Positions 1 through 6,646 of a stretch of DNA of 7,917 nucleotides are shown piece after piece. Position numbers and translations under genes: made by a program. The stretch is from an uncultured Oscillospiraceae bacterium (GTDB taxonomy: Bacteria; Bacillota; Clostridia; Oscillospirales; Ruminococcaceae): contig UREN01000082.1 of NCBI GenBank assembly GCA_900546885.1, forward strand, positions 1 to 7,917, read 5' to 3'. The first letter of the stretch is position 1; each line of letters begins with the position of its first letter. The notes under the pieces are model-generated. The model worked only from the letters and a program-made list of their open reading frames with translations, was not told the origin of the DNA and searched no databases.

Positions 1-40
1 GAGATCTACACTCTTTCCCTACACGACGCTCTTCCGATCT
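1..40 (+). other. Illumina P5/read-1 adapter (artefact)
   Basis: This is not genomic. The 40 bases match the 3' part of the standard Illumina P5/read-1 adapter, ending in the diagnostic GCTCTTCCGATCT. The reverse complement of the same 40 bases occurs at 7847-7886, so the contig appears to carry terminal inverted repeats, but these are library adapters. Genomic sequence begins at 41. Read on the minus strand, the adapter encodes the familiar contaminant peptide ending IGRASCRERV. Any reading frame running into it is spurious there. Confidence 0.98.
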
Positions 41-65
41 GGCCGCCCGTTTTTTGCGCGCTGTG

Positions 66-82
66 CAAAAGCCAAAAGGCTT
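66..82 (-). terminator. possible weak terminator after the CD1247-like gene
   Basis: Six bases after the stop codon of the zinc-ribbon gene, the minus strand can form a 5-bp stem AAGCC/GGCTT (78-82 with 69-73) around a TTTT loop. After the stem there are only two further T's before GC. The stem is short and the T-run poor, so this is a weak candidate. The downstream sequence is cut off by the adapter at 40. Confidence 0.3.
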
Positions 83-87
83 GCGGC

Positions 88-522
88 TTATTCTTTCTCT
101 TCCGTCTCGGCCGTCTCTTCCTCTTCGGGCTCATCCTCCGAGAAATCCACCTCAAATTTTGTGCCGCAGTTGGGGCAGGTGAGGTCGTCTGAAGCAAGCA
201 TATCCTCGTCTACGCACACCACTTCGCCGCAGTTGGGGCAGGTAATCTCGTACAGGCCCGCCTCATACTCATCGGCATAATCTTCCTCGTCGCCGTCCTC
301 GCCGTCAAACAGGTAATCTTCCACGTCCTCAAGGTCTTCGCTCACGGCGTCCACTTCGTCAAACAGCTGGTCCACATCGGTGTCAATCTCTTCCACCCTG
401 GCGGCCATTGCATCCAGCGTTTCCACCACGGCAGCCATCAGCTTGCCCTCTTTGGTGGAAACATCATACTCCATGCCCTCCATCAAGCCTTTGAGGTAGG
501 CAACTTTCTCTTTCAGTTCCAT
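88..522 (-). CDS. CD1247-like acidic zinc-ribbon protein
   Basis: This 144-residue protein resembles a small family widespread in Clostridia and named after C. difficile CD1247; its function is unknown to me. Residues 1-70 are predicted helical and probably coiled-coil (starting MELKEKVAYLKGLMEG, then heptad-like E/D/V/L repeats). Residues 60-92 are very acidic. A zinc ribbon follows, with two CPNCG knuckles (C95, C98, C116, C119), and the tail from about 127 is nearly all Glu/Asp. There is no signal peptide or membrane segment, so it should be cytosolic. The start is the ATG at 522, set by the Shine-Dalgarno AAAGGAAGG (530-538) seven bases upstream. The frame stays open for 22 codons further up, but that part runs through hairpins and is not protein-like. 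The gene follows efp behind a strong terminator with no promoter that I can find. The family call is from memory; the domain layout is read directly. Confidence 0.8.
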   Translation of the reverse strand: MELKEKVAYLKGLMEGMEYDVSTKEGKLMAAVVETLDAMAARVEEIDTDVDQLFDEVDAVSEDLEDVEDYLFDGEDGDEEDYADEYEAGLYEITCPNCGEVVCVDEDMLASDDLTCPNCGTKFEVDFSEDEPEEEETAETEEKE

Positions 523-544
523 GGGTGTTCCTTCCTTTCTGCAC

Positions 545-560
545 GGCGGCGCGCGCCGCC
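545..560. repeat. 16-bp perfect GC palindrome before the zinc-ribbon gene
   Basis: GGCGGCGCGCGCCGCC is its own reverse complement. As RNA it can form a hairpin of about 6 bp plus loop, ending 6 bases upstream of the Shine-Dalgarno of the CD1247-like gene (530-538). It lies immediately past the efp terminator T-tract. It could stabilise the 5' end of a read-through transcript, bind a dimeric protein as DNA, or be an incidental GC-rich palindrome. No T-run follows it on the minus strand, so it is not itself a terminator for efp. Confidence 0.6.
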
Positions 561-600
561 AAAACTCAAAACAGGGCAGGGGCCACACGGCCCCGCCCTG
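561..600 (-). terminator. intrinsic terminator of efp
   Basis: After the efp stop codon the minus strand gives a stem CAGGGCGGGGCC (589-600) pairing with GGCCCCTGCCCTG (572-584). There is one bulged T and a 4-base loop GTGT. TTTTGAGTTTT (561-571) follows directly. The stem is long and GC-rich and is followed by a T-rich tract, so this is a convincing Rho-independent terminator. It lies between efp and the CD1247-like gene. Confidence 0.88.
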
Positions 601-615
601 CGGATGTCTTACGCG

Positions 616-1173
616 TTACGCACGCTCCATATATTCGCCCGTGCGGGTGTCAATGCGAATCATGTCGCCCTCGTTGATGAACAAAGGCACGCGAATTTCG
701 GCGCCCGTCTCCAGCGTGGCGGGCTTCAGCGTGTTGGTGGCGGTGTTGCCCTTGAAGCCCGGGTCTGTCTTTGTCACTTCCAGCACCACAAAGTTGGGGG
801 CCTCTACGCCGAACACCTTGCCCTTATAGCTCAGCACTTTGCACACTTCGTTCTCTTTCACGAACTTGAAGGCCTCGCCCAGCTCGCTTTCGTTCAGCGG
901 AATCTGCTCGTACGTCTCGTTATCCATGAAATAGTACAAATCGCCGTCCTTGTAGGAATAGGTCATCTCGCGGCGCTCGATGTATGCAGTGGGGAACTTG
1001 GCGGTGGGGTTGTACGTTTTTTCCACCACAGAGCCCGTGATGACGTTGCGAATCTTCGTGCGCACGAAGGCCGCGCCCTTGCCGGGCTTTACATGCTGGA
1101 ACTCCACGATCTGGTAGACGTTGCCGTCCTCCTCGAACGTGATGCCATTGCGGAAATCGCCAGCAGAAACCAT
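616..1173 (-). CDS. efp: translation elongation factor P
   Basis: EF-P binds between the P and E sites of the ribosome and promotes peptide bonds at polyproline stretches. The 185-residue length is normal for the family. The N-terminal KOW-like domain (about 1-63) carries the tip loop KPGKGAAF, in which K32 is the residue modified in related bacteria. The central and C-terminal OB folds follow, ending with the conserved segment [17 protein letters not shown]. Lys at the tip, without an Arg, is compatible with beta-lysyl or B. subtilis-type 5-aminopentanol modification; no modifying enzyme is in the window. The ATG at 1173 is preceded by GGAGG (1184-1188), 10 bases upstream. The gene has its own promoter (1225-1253) and terminator (561-600), so it is probably the main product of this transcription unit. 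yqeG upstream has no clear terminator and may read into it. Confidence 0.98.
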   Translation of the reverse strand: MVSAGDFRNGITFEEDGNVYQIVEFQHVKPGKGAAFVRTKIRNVITGSVVEKTYNPTAKFPTAYIERREMTYSYKDGDLYYFMDNETYEQIPLNESELGEAFKFVKENEVCKVLSYKGKVFGVEAPNFVVLEVTKTDPGFKGNTATNTLKPATLETGAEIRVPLFINEGDMIRIDTRTGEYMERA

Positions 1174-1224
1174 AAAGATCGATCCTCCAATAATACTTTG
1201 TAACAGATATTCACATGTGTATAT

Positions 1225-1253
1225 AGTGTACCGTATTTTTCCGCTTTTTTCAA
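1225..1253 (-). promoter_or_regulatory. sigma-A type promoter of efp
   Basis: On the minus strand a -35 TTGAAA (1248-1253) and a -10 TACACT (1225-1230) are separated by exactly 17 bases of AT-rich spacer. The predicted transcript starts near 1218 and leaves a leader of about 45 bases before the efp ATG at 1173. The spacing is ideal and the hexamers are close to consensus. The surrounding AT-rich stretch stands out in this GC-rich sequence. Confidence 0.8.
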
Positions 1254-1291
1254 GGGGTTTTGCCGTTTTCGCAGCCCAAAGGGCAACGCCG

Positions 1292-1798
1292 TTACAAAAG
1301 CCGGCCGCCCTTTTCGTAATAGCGGCGCAGCACGGGCTTTTCCAAATGGCGGCGCAGGCGAATCAGTGGCTTGATGTCACGGTACATGGGCTGCACCAGC
1401 AGCATTTGCACCCCGGCCAGGTTTGCGCCCATGGCGTCGGTGAAAACCTGGTCCCCCACAAGGGCTGCCTCGCAGGGGCGCACGCCCATCTCGCGGCAGG
1501 CATGCCACAGCCCAAAGGGTGCGGGCTTGCAGCAAAGCGCGCTGTAGGGCAGGCCAATCTTCTGCGCAAAGGGACGCACGCGGCCCGGCATATTGTTTGA
1601 AGCCACGCGCAGCTTGACGCCGCTTTCCTTCATGGTTTGCAGCCAGGCGGCAATGGCGGGCGGCAGCTGCTGGCTGCCGTGGCCGGTAAGCGTGTTGTCC
1701 ACATCCAAGATCAGGGCGCGGATACCGTGTTCGCGCAGATATTCCGGCGTGATATATTCGGCGCCGCGAAACAGCGCCGTGGGCTGGAACAGCGCCAT
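1292..1798 (-). CDS. yqeG: YqeG family HAD-IIIA phosphatase
   Basis: This 168-residue protein has the four motifs of the haloacid-dehalogenase superfamily. Motif I is DVDNTL with D32 (nucleophile) and D34. Motif II is the Ser of ASNN (S67). Motif III is K91 in CCKPAPFG. Motif IV is GDQVFTD with D116 and D121. The short cap-less layout and sequence match the YqeG family, related to yeast phosphatidylglycerophosphate phosphatase GEP4. The bacterial substrate is not settled, so phosphatase activity is inferred from the family. The ATG at 1798 has AAAGGAG followed by a G-rich stretch just upstream; the frame extends 22 codons further but into the rpsU terminator. I see no promoter between that terminator and the gene, so expression probably depends on read-through from rpsU. 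In B. subtilis yqeG lies near rsfS (yqeL); here it is about 3 kb downstream of rsfS. Confidence 0.93.
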   Translation of the reverse strand: MALFQPTALFRGAEYITPEYLREHGIRALILDVDNTLTGHGSQQLPPAIAAWLQTMKESGVKLRVASNNMPGRVRPFAQKIGLPYSALCCKPAPFGLWHACREMGVRPCEAALVGDQVFTDAMGANLAGVQMLLVQPMYRDIKPLIRLRRHLEKPVLRRYYEKGGRLL

Positions 1799-1843
1799 GC
1801 CCCCCTCTCCTTTCCCGGTGCGGCAGCCAGCGCCGCGGCAATC

Positions 1844-1871
1844 AAAAAGCGGGCCCTGAAACAAGGCCCGC
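1844..1871 (-). terminator. intrinsic terminator of rpsU
   Basis: The minus strand reads GCGGGCCTTG, loop TTT, CAGGGCCCGC, then TTTTT. This is a 10-bp stem (1862-1871 with 1849-1858) with one T-G wobble, followed by five T's at 1844-1848. It is a textbook Rho-independent terminator, 34 bases past the rpsU stop codon and 45 bases before the yqeG start codon. Confidence 0.92.
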
Positions 1872-1905
1872 CCGGTGTTTCAAACCGTACCCCTAAGCCC
1901 CTCGC

Positions 1906-2082
1906 TTATTTGTACTTGCGCTTGCGGGCGGCTTCGGATTTCTTCTTGCGCTTCACGGAAGGCTTTTCGTAGGCTTCGCGCTTACGCACCTCGGCGAGAA
2001 CGCCAGCGCGCGCAGTAGAGCGCTTGAAACGGCGAAGCGCGCTTTCCAGAGACTCGCCCTCTTTTACTCGAATTTCCGACAT
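1906..2082 (-). CDS. rpsU: 30S ribosomal protein S21 (bS21)
   Basis: Translating the minus strand from the ATG at 2082 gives 58 residues, beginning [19 protein letters not shown] and ending KRKYK. This is a clear bS21, a small very basic protein on the 30S platform near the anti-Shine-Dalgarno end of 16S rRNA that helps initiation. Length and composition are normal: an acidic first quarter, then a Lys/Arg-rich helical tail. The Shine-Dalgarno GGGAGG lies seven bases before the ATG. The gene is flanked by a promoter of consensus quality (2151-2180) and a strong terminator (1844-1871), so it forms a compact, probably highly expressed single-gene unit with some read-through into yqeG. Confidence 0.98.
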   Translation of the reverse strand: MSEIRVKEGESLESALRRFKRSTARAGVLAEVRKREAYEKPSVKRKKKSEAARKRKYK

Positions 2083-2150
2083 CTTTGTCCCTCCCTTGAC
2101 CTGGGGTAAGAGCCGAAAGGTATGCAGTACATAAACTATCAGCTTTTTAT

Positions 2151-2180
2151 ATTATACAATGGTGGCCGGGCCTGTGTCAA
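2151..2180 (-). promoter_or_regulatory. consensus sigma-A promoter of rpsU
   Basis: On the minus strand the -35 is TTGACA (2175-2180) and the -10 is TATAAT (2151-2156), both exact consensus hexamers separated by 18 bases. The predicted start is near 2144, giving a leader of about 60 bases. The promoter begins 34 bases after the leuS stop codon. I see no convincing intrinsic terminator between leuS and this promoter, so some leuS transcripts may also enter rpsU. Confidence 0.92.
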
Positions 2181-2213
2181 TGTTTTTCTTTTGAGTGGCC
2201 CGCAGCCCCGCGC

Positions 2214-4622
2214 CTATTTTGCGGCCAGGTTCACCAACTTGCCGGGCACATAAATCTCTTTCACCACGGTTTTGCCCGCAAGTTCTTTTTCCACGTTCGG
2301 CTCGGCCTTGGCAAGGGCAATGGCCTCGGGCGCAGAAATATCTGCCGCCACCGTCACGCGCGCACGCACTTTGCCGTTTACCTGCACGGCAATTTCCACC
2401 GTGTTTTCCGCGCACTTGGCCTCATCGTACTGCGGCCACTGCGTGTGGGCAATCTGCCCTTCAAAGCCAAGGTTTTCCCACATTTCCTCCGTCATATGCG
2501 GTGCAAACGGGTTCAAAAGCACCAGCAGTGTGCGCACCTCGCCCGCTGTGACGCTTTGCGCCTCGTAAAATTCGTTCACAAGGCTCATCATGGCGGCAAT
2601 GGCCGTGTTCATCTTCAGGTTTTCAATGTCCTGCGTCACTTTTTTGATGGTGCGGTGCACAGCGCCCTCCAGCGCGGCGGAATAGCCGGGCACAGCGGCG
2701 TCCATGCGGTCCGCAAGGGCCCACACGCGCTCTAAAAAGCGGCGGCAGCCCTTGATGGACGCGGTGTTCCAGGGCGCGGCCTTTTCAAAATCGCCAATAA
2801 ACATCTCGTACAGGCGCATGGTGTCGGCGCCATAGTCGCGCACGATGTCGTCCGGGTTCACCACATTGCCGCGGCTTTTGGACATCTTCTCGCCGTTTTC
2901 GCCCAAAATCATGCCGTGGCTGGTGCGCTTTTGATACGGCTCGGAATAGGGCACCACGCCAATGTCGTACAAAAACTTGTTCCAGAACCGGCTGTACAGC
3001 AGGTGAAGGGTGGTGTGCTCCATGCCGCCGTTATACCAATCTACCGGGCCCCAATAGCGCAGGGCCTCGGGCGAAGCAAGGGCGGTGTCGTTGTGAGGGT
3101 CCATATAGCGCAGGAAATACCACGAAGAGCCCGCCCACTGGGGCATGGTGTCTGTCTCGCGCCTGGCGGGGCCGCCGCAGGCCGGGCAGGTGGTGTTCAC
3201 CCACTCGGTATGGCGCGCCAACGGGCTTTCGCCGCCTTCGCCGGGCTCGAAATCGGTGATATCCGGCAGGCGCAGGGGCAGCTCGCTTTCCGGGATGGGC
3301 TGCCAGCCGCAGTGCTCGCAGTACACCATGGGGATGGGCTCGCCCCAATAGCGCTGGCGGCTGAACACCCAATCGCGCAGCTTAAAATTGGTTTTGGCCT
3401 CGCCAATGCCCTTTTCCACCAGCCATTGCGTAATGGCCTTTTTGGCCTCTTCCACGCTCATGCCGTCCAAAAAGCCGCTGTTCACCATCACGCCGGTGGC
3501 GCAATCTGTGAAGGCAGCCTTCTGCACATCGCCGCCCTTCACCACTTCCACAATGTCACAGCCGAACTTTTGGGCAAATTCCCAGTCGCGCTCATCGTGC
3601 GCGGGCACGGCCATAATGGCGCCTGTGCCGTAGCTGATCAGCACATAATCGGAAATGAAAATGGGAATCTCTTTGCCGTTCACCGGGTTCACGGCACGCA
3701 CGCCCTCTATTTTCACGCCCGTTTTCTCTTTGGCCAGCTCGGTGCGCTCGAAATCGCTTTTGCGGGCGGCCTCTTCCTGGTAGGCGCGCACGGCGGGCAT
3801 GTTGCCAATTTTATCTGCCCATTTTTCAATGGCCGGGTGCTCGGGGCTGATGACCATATAGGTGGCGCCAAACAGCGTGTCCGGCCGGGTGGTGTAAATC
3901 AGCAGGCTGTCGCCCGCCGTGGTTTCAAACCGCACCTGTGCGCCGTGGCTGCGGCCAATCCAGTTCTTCTGCTGGGCCTTTACGCGGTCAATAAAATCCA
4001 GCCCGTCCAAATCGTCTATCAGCCTGTCGGCATAGGCGGTTATTTTCAGCATCCACTGGCTTTTGTTTTTGTGCACCACATCGCTGCCGCAGCGCTCGCA
4101 CTTGCCGTTCACCACTTCTTCGTTGGCAAGCACCACCTGGCAGCCCGTGCACCAGTTGACGTTCATCTCTTTTTTATAGGCAAGGCCCTTTTTATAAAGC
4201 TGAAGGAAAATCCACTGCGTCCACTTGTAATAAGAGGGGTCGGTGGTGTTCACTTCCCTGTCCCAATCGAAAGAGAGCCCCAAGCTTTTCAGCTGGCTTT
4301 TGAAGCGCGCCACGTTCTTTTCGGTGACAAGCTCGGGGTGGATGTGGTTTTTCATGGCATAGTTTTCCGTGGGCAGGCCAAAGGCGTCCCAGCCCATGGG
4401 GTACAGCACGTTATAGCCCTGCAGGCGCTTTTTGCGCGCCACAATGTCCAGCGCGGTATAGCTGCGCGGGTGCCCCACGTGCAGGCCCTGGCCGGAGGGG
4501 TATGGGAACTCTACCAGGGCGTAATATTTGGGCAGAGAAAAATCCTGCTTGGCGGCAAACGTTTTCTCTTTATCCCAGATGTCCTGCCACTTTTTTTCAA
4601 TTGTCTTGAAATCGTACTTCAT
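2214..4622 (-). CDS. leuS: leucyl-tRNA synthetase (EC 6.1.1.4)
   Basis: This class Ia synthetase charges tRNA-Leu with leucine in the cytosol. It has 802 residues, normal for bacterial LeuRS. The HIGH motif is HVGH (48-51) and the KMSKS motif is exact (579-583). A Cys4 zinc site lies at C158, C161, C175 and C178. The CP1 editing domain has the Thr-rich motif TTRPDT (244-249) and VPAHDERD with D343 and D346. A second Cys4 set is intact (C435, C438, C479, C482). The anticodon-binding helical region follows, then the C-terminal domain ([14 protein letters not shown] and after). The ATG at 4622 gives the usual LeuRS start MKYDF. An in-frame TTG six codons upstream has no ribosome site, while the chosen ATG has a purine-rich AAAGAGAG. 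Stop is TAG. The gene has its own promoter (4706-4734). Confidence 0.98.
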   Translation of the reverse strand: MKYDFKTIEKKWQDIWDKEKTFAAKQDFSLPKYYALVEFPYPSGQGLHVGHPRSYTALDIVARKKRLQGYNVLYPMGWDAFGLPTENYAMKNHIHPELVTEKNVARFKSQLKSLGLSFDWDREVNTTDPSYYKWTQWIFLQLYKKGLAYKKEMNVNWCTGCQVVLANEEVVNGKCERCGSDVVHKNKSQWMLKITAYADRLIDDLDGLDFIDRVKAQQKNWIGRSHGAQVRFETTAGDSLLIYTTRPDTLFGATYMVISPEHPAIEKWADKIGNMPAVRAYQEEAARKSDFERTELAKEKTGVKIEGVRAVNPVNGKEIPIFISDYVLISYGTGAIMAVPAHDERDWEFAQKFGCDIVEVVKGGDVQKAAFTDCATGVMVNSGFLDGMSVEEAKKAITQWLVEKGIGEAKTNFKLRDWVFSRQRYWGEPIPMVYCEHCGWQPIPESELPLRLPDITDFEPGEGGESPLARHTEWVNTTCPACGGPARRETDTMPQWAGSSWYFLRYMDPHNDTALASPEALRYWGPVDWYNGGMEHTTLHLLYSRFWNKFLYDIGVVPYSEPYQKRTSHGMILGENGEKMSKSRGNVVNPDDIVRDYGADTMRLYEMFIGDFEKAAPWNTASIKGCRRFLERVWALADRMDAAVPGYSAALEGAVHRTIKKVTQDIENLKMNTAIAAMMSLVNEFYEAQSVTAGEVRTLLVLLNPFAPHMTEEMWENLGFEGQIAHTQWPQYDEAKCAENTVEIAVQVNGKVRARVTVAADISAPEAIALAKAEPNVEKELAGKTVVKEIYVPGKLVNLAAK

Positions 4623-4652
4623 GCTCTCTTTCACATCCAATGATCAGTTTCC

Positions 4653-4693
4653 GCGCAGATTGTGCGCCGCACCATGGGCCTTTTCCAAGGCCC
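4653..4693 (-). promoter_or_regulatory. leuS leader with two hairpins, no T-box
   Basis: The leuS leader is only about 77 bases. It contains GGGCCTT-GGAA-AAGGCCC (4676-4693), a perfect 7-bp stem closed by a GNRA-type GGAA tetraloop, and then GCGCA-CAATC-TGCGC (4653-4667). Neither is followed by a T-run, so they are not terminators. The T-box hallmark (AGGGTGGNACCGCG-like) is absent and the leader is too short for one. The hairpins may affect mRNA stability or translation, but a role is inference. Confidence 0.5.
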
Positions 4694-4705
4694 GAAGATG
4701 GTTTT

Positions 4706-4734
4706 ACTTTAGCACATTTCGGCGCGGATGTAAA
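4706..4734 (-). promoter_or_regulatory. sigma-A type promoter of leuS
   Basis: On the minus strand the -35 is TTTACA (4729-4734) and the -10 is TAAAGT (4706-4711), 17 bases apart. An extended -10 TG lies one base before the -10 hexamer. The position fits: it is downstream of the rsfS terminator and stop codon and upstream of the leuS start. The predicted start is near 4699. Confidence 0.75.
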
Positions 4735-4796
4735 GCCATGCACCCGGCCCGGCCGGGGCCTGGGGGCACCGGCGCCCGTTTTCACTGCCCCTGCCG

Positions 4797-5192
4797 TCAG
4801 GCGCTGCAGGGCGCAAAAAGGCGCGCCCTGTTAAGGGCGCGCCACTGGGAAAAGGTGGGCGTCACGTCTTCGCCGTCGGCCCACAGGTGCTCCAGGTCGT
4901 AAAAATCCCTCGCCTCCGGGCTGAACACATGCACAATCACGCTGCCGTAATCGAGGATGAACCAGTTTTTGGTAGAGAACCCCTCGGTGCGCACAGGTGC
5001 TATGCCTGCCTCTTTCAGTTGGAACTCGGCCTCTTCGGCCAGGCTTTTCACATGGGTGGAGGATGTGCCGGAGGCAATGACAAAGTAATCTGCCAGCACG
5101 GTGAGGTCGTGCACGCGCAGCACCTTCACGCGCGTGGCTTTTTTATTGTCCAGAACTTGGGCGATGTGCATCGCCAGTGCTTTTGGTTCCAT
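4797..5192 (-). CDS. rsfS: ribosome silencing factor RsfS
   Basis: RsfS (YbeB/YqeL, Iojap family) binds uL14 on the 50S subunit and blocks subunit joining when nutrients are short. The conserved core is complete: LADYFVIASGTSSTHV (33-48), then NWFILDYGSVIVHVF (76-90) and RDFYDLEHLWADG (95-107). The ATG at 5192 has AGGAG six bases upstream. The gene follows the second LCP gene by 23 bases, so it is probably in the same operon. The 131-residue frame is longer than usual: most family members end shortly after the LW-D segment, whereas here about 24 residues follow. Codons near 118-126 are encoded by a terminator stem-loop, and the TGA stop lies beyond its T-run. Either the tail is real and termination yields mRNA without a stop codon, or an indel hides an earlier stop. 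A +1 shift would use the TAA in the hairpin loop. Confidence 0.95.
   Translation of the reverse strand: MEPKALAMHIAQVLDNKKATRVKVLRVHDLTVLADYFVIASGTSSTHVKSLAEEAEFQLKEAGIAPVRTEGFSTKNWFILDYGSVIVHVFSPEARDFYDLEHLWADGEDVTPTFSQWRALNRARLFAPCSA
4815..4843 (-). terminator. intrinsic terminator inside the rsfS coding end
   Basis: The minus strand reads GGCGCGCCCT, loop TAAC, AGGGCGCGCC, then TTTTT. This is a perfect 10-bp GC-rich stem (4834-4843 with 4820-4829) and five T's (4815-4819). It is among the best terminators in the window. It ends 15 bases before the annotated rsfS TGA (4797-4799), so the hairpin is within the reading frame. The leuS promoter starts about 80 bases further on, which fits a true transcription-unit boundary here. 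Confidence 0.88.
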
Positions 5193-5215
5193 TTTTTCTC
5201 CTAACTGCCTGCACT

Positions 5216-6619
5216 TCAGGCCGCAGGCTGGCTTGTGCTGCTGGTGGTGTCGCTTTGGGTGGCATCGTTCACAGTGCCGTCGGTGCCCATCTGGCTCAGC
5301 TCGGGGTCTATTACGGCGCCAAGCTGCGACACGTCCGCCGGAAGCTGGATATTCAGCTCGGACGCGCTGACGGACGCGTCGGCCGGGCGGAAATACTGGT
5401 TCAGGAAATCGGCCGTCTCTTGAATGGCAATGCCAGAGACAAGGTCTCTGCCATTTGCCTTCACCTGGGTGCCGTATACCGGCAAGCGCCCGATGAGAAT
5501 ATTCTCGGACGGCACGTTTTTCACCGCAATGGCAAGGGCGGCGCAGTCGATGGGGCTGATGTCCGTCTCGACATATTGCAGGAACACCGGCATCAGGCGC
5601 ACCATTTCCTGCCAGCTCATGGTGAGCATATAGCGGAACAGCGCGGCGTAGAAATAGCGCTGGTTGTTCAAGCGGTCGATGTCGCCGCGCGGGGTGGCGC
5701 TGGAATCTTTGCGCTGGCGCAAAAAGAACTCAAGCTCTTCACCCTGCAGCCAGCGGTAGCCCTGCTCCAGCCTGCTGCCGTTATATTCCATGGTGACGGG
5801 CACATACACCTGCAGGGCAAACTGGTCGCCCAGGGCCGTCATCATCCCCTGCAGCATCTGCATGTCTATCACCACATAATCGTCCACGGGCAGCTGCAGC
5901 TGGTCGTACAGCACCTGTGCAATGTTCTGCACGCGGTTCTCCTGGTCTGCCCCGTGGGCATACAGGGCATTGATGCGCCCGGTGCCGCCGGTGGGAAGAT
6001 CCAGCCCTACAAAGGTGTCGCGCGGAATTTGCAGCATGTGCACCGTGTTTTCCTTTTTATTGAACTGCACATACAAAATCATGTCTGTATTGCCGTTCTT
6101 GCTGCGCTGGACGCCCAGCGCCTGTTCTGCGGGGTCGTCGTCATAATCGATACCCAGCACAAGGATGTTGGTGAGGTCTTTGCTGTACTCGGGCGGGGTG
6201 GCGATATCCTGCGTAAGCGAGCCGCTTTCGCGCGGGGCCAGAGAATGCGCCACATACCAGTAGAACCCGGCCGCCCCCATTGCCATGAGGCACAGCACAG
6301 ACACAAAGCCAATGGCAATTTTTTTGCCAAGGCTTGCCTTTTTCTTCCTGCGCCTGCGCCCGGCCGGCTGCGTGCGGGAAGGGGCGGGCTGCCGCCTGCC
6401 CTTCGCATAGGCCGTATTGCGCTGCACGTCGTACGGCCGCCGCGCACTTTGGCCTGCGGGCCTGCGGGCCGCGCCCCCCTGGCTGCCGCCGCGGGAAACC
6501 GGGCGCTGCACGTCTTTCTGCACATCATACGCGCTGCGCCGCGGGGCCGCGGGGGCCGGGCGCCGGGCACGCTTTGCGCGGGAAACGTCTATATTCCGAA
6601 TATTATGCTGGTTTCTCAA
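5216..6619 (-). CDS. LytR-CpsA-Psr (LCP) family protein, second of tandem pair
   Basis: LCP proteins are membrane-anchored phosphotransferases that attach teichoic acids, capsules or other undecaprenyl-linked glycans to peptidoglycan on the outer face of the membrane. This 467-residue copy has a 100-residue cytosolic Arg/Lys-rich tail with two YDVQ motifs (31-34, 63-66), one membrane helix (about 101-123) and an LCP domain from about 150. Recognisable elements are NILVLGIDYD (151-160), IPRDTFV with R200, and RQRKD with R301 and R303 followed by RGDIDR. The Arg two residues before the conserved Asp (D179) of the usual RSD motif is Asn here. A C-terminal region of about 125 residues is shared with the neighbour and ends in a Ser/Thr/Asp-rich tail. 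The start is TTG at 6619, chosen because GGAGG lies seven bases upstream and no ATG is suitable. It begins 27 bases after the first LCP gene; rsfS follows after 23 bases. The target polymer is unknown. Confidence 0.93.
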   Translation of the reverse strand: MRNQHNIRNIDVSRAKRARRPAPAAPRRSAYDVQKDVQRPVSRGGSQGGAARRPAGQSARRPYDVQRNTAYAKGRRQPAPSRTQPAGRRRRKKKASLGKKIAIGFVSVLCLMAMGAAGFYWYVAHSLAPRESGSLTQDIATPPEYSKDLTNILVLGIDYDDDPAEQALGVQRSKNGNTDMILYVQFNKKENTVHMLQIPRDTFVGLDLPTGGTGRINALYAHGADQENRVQNIAQVLYDQLQLPVDDYVVIDMQMLQGMMTALGDQFALQVYVPVTMEYNGSRLEQGYRWLQGEELEFFLRQRKDSSATPRGDIDRLNNQRYFYAALFRYMLTMSWQEMVRLMPVFLQYVETDISPIDCAALAIAVKNVPSENILIGRLPVYGTQVKANGRDLVSGIAIQETADFLNQYFRPADASVSASELNIQLPADVSQLGAVIDPELSQMGTDGTVNDATQSDTTSSTSQPAA

Positions 6620-6646
6620 GGCGTTCCCTCCGAGTTGTCGTTTTTA

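Noticed and set aside
6..197. 63-codon minus-strand frame ending in IGRASCRERV
   Set aside because: Its C-terminal part is translated adapter, and the rest overlaps the CD1247-like gene in another frame.
1254..1291. Possible terminator after yqeG (GCCC-TTT-GGGC)
   Set aside because: The stem is only 4 bp and no T-run follows, so I do not count it as a terminator.
2083..2130. Possible upstream small frame (ATG near 2126) in the rpsU leader
   Set aside because: It has no Shine-Dalgarno and would run out of frame through the rpsU start; nothing suggests a real leader peptide.
2916..4643. 575-codon open frame on the plus strand
   Set aside because: It is antisense to leuS, whose identity is certain. 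The composition is typical of a mirror frame, with no recognisable domain or ribosome-binding site.
4735..4796. GC-rich inverted sequences between the rsfS stop and the leuS promoter
   Set aside because: Several overlapping GGCC/CCGG palindromes exist, but they have no T-run and no single dominant fold, as expected by chance at this GC content.
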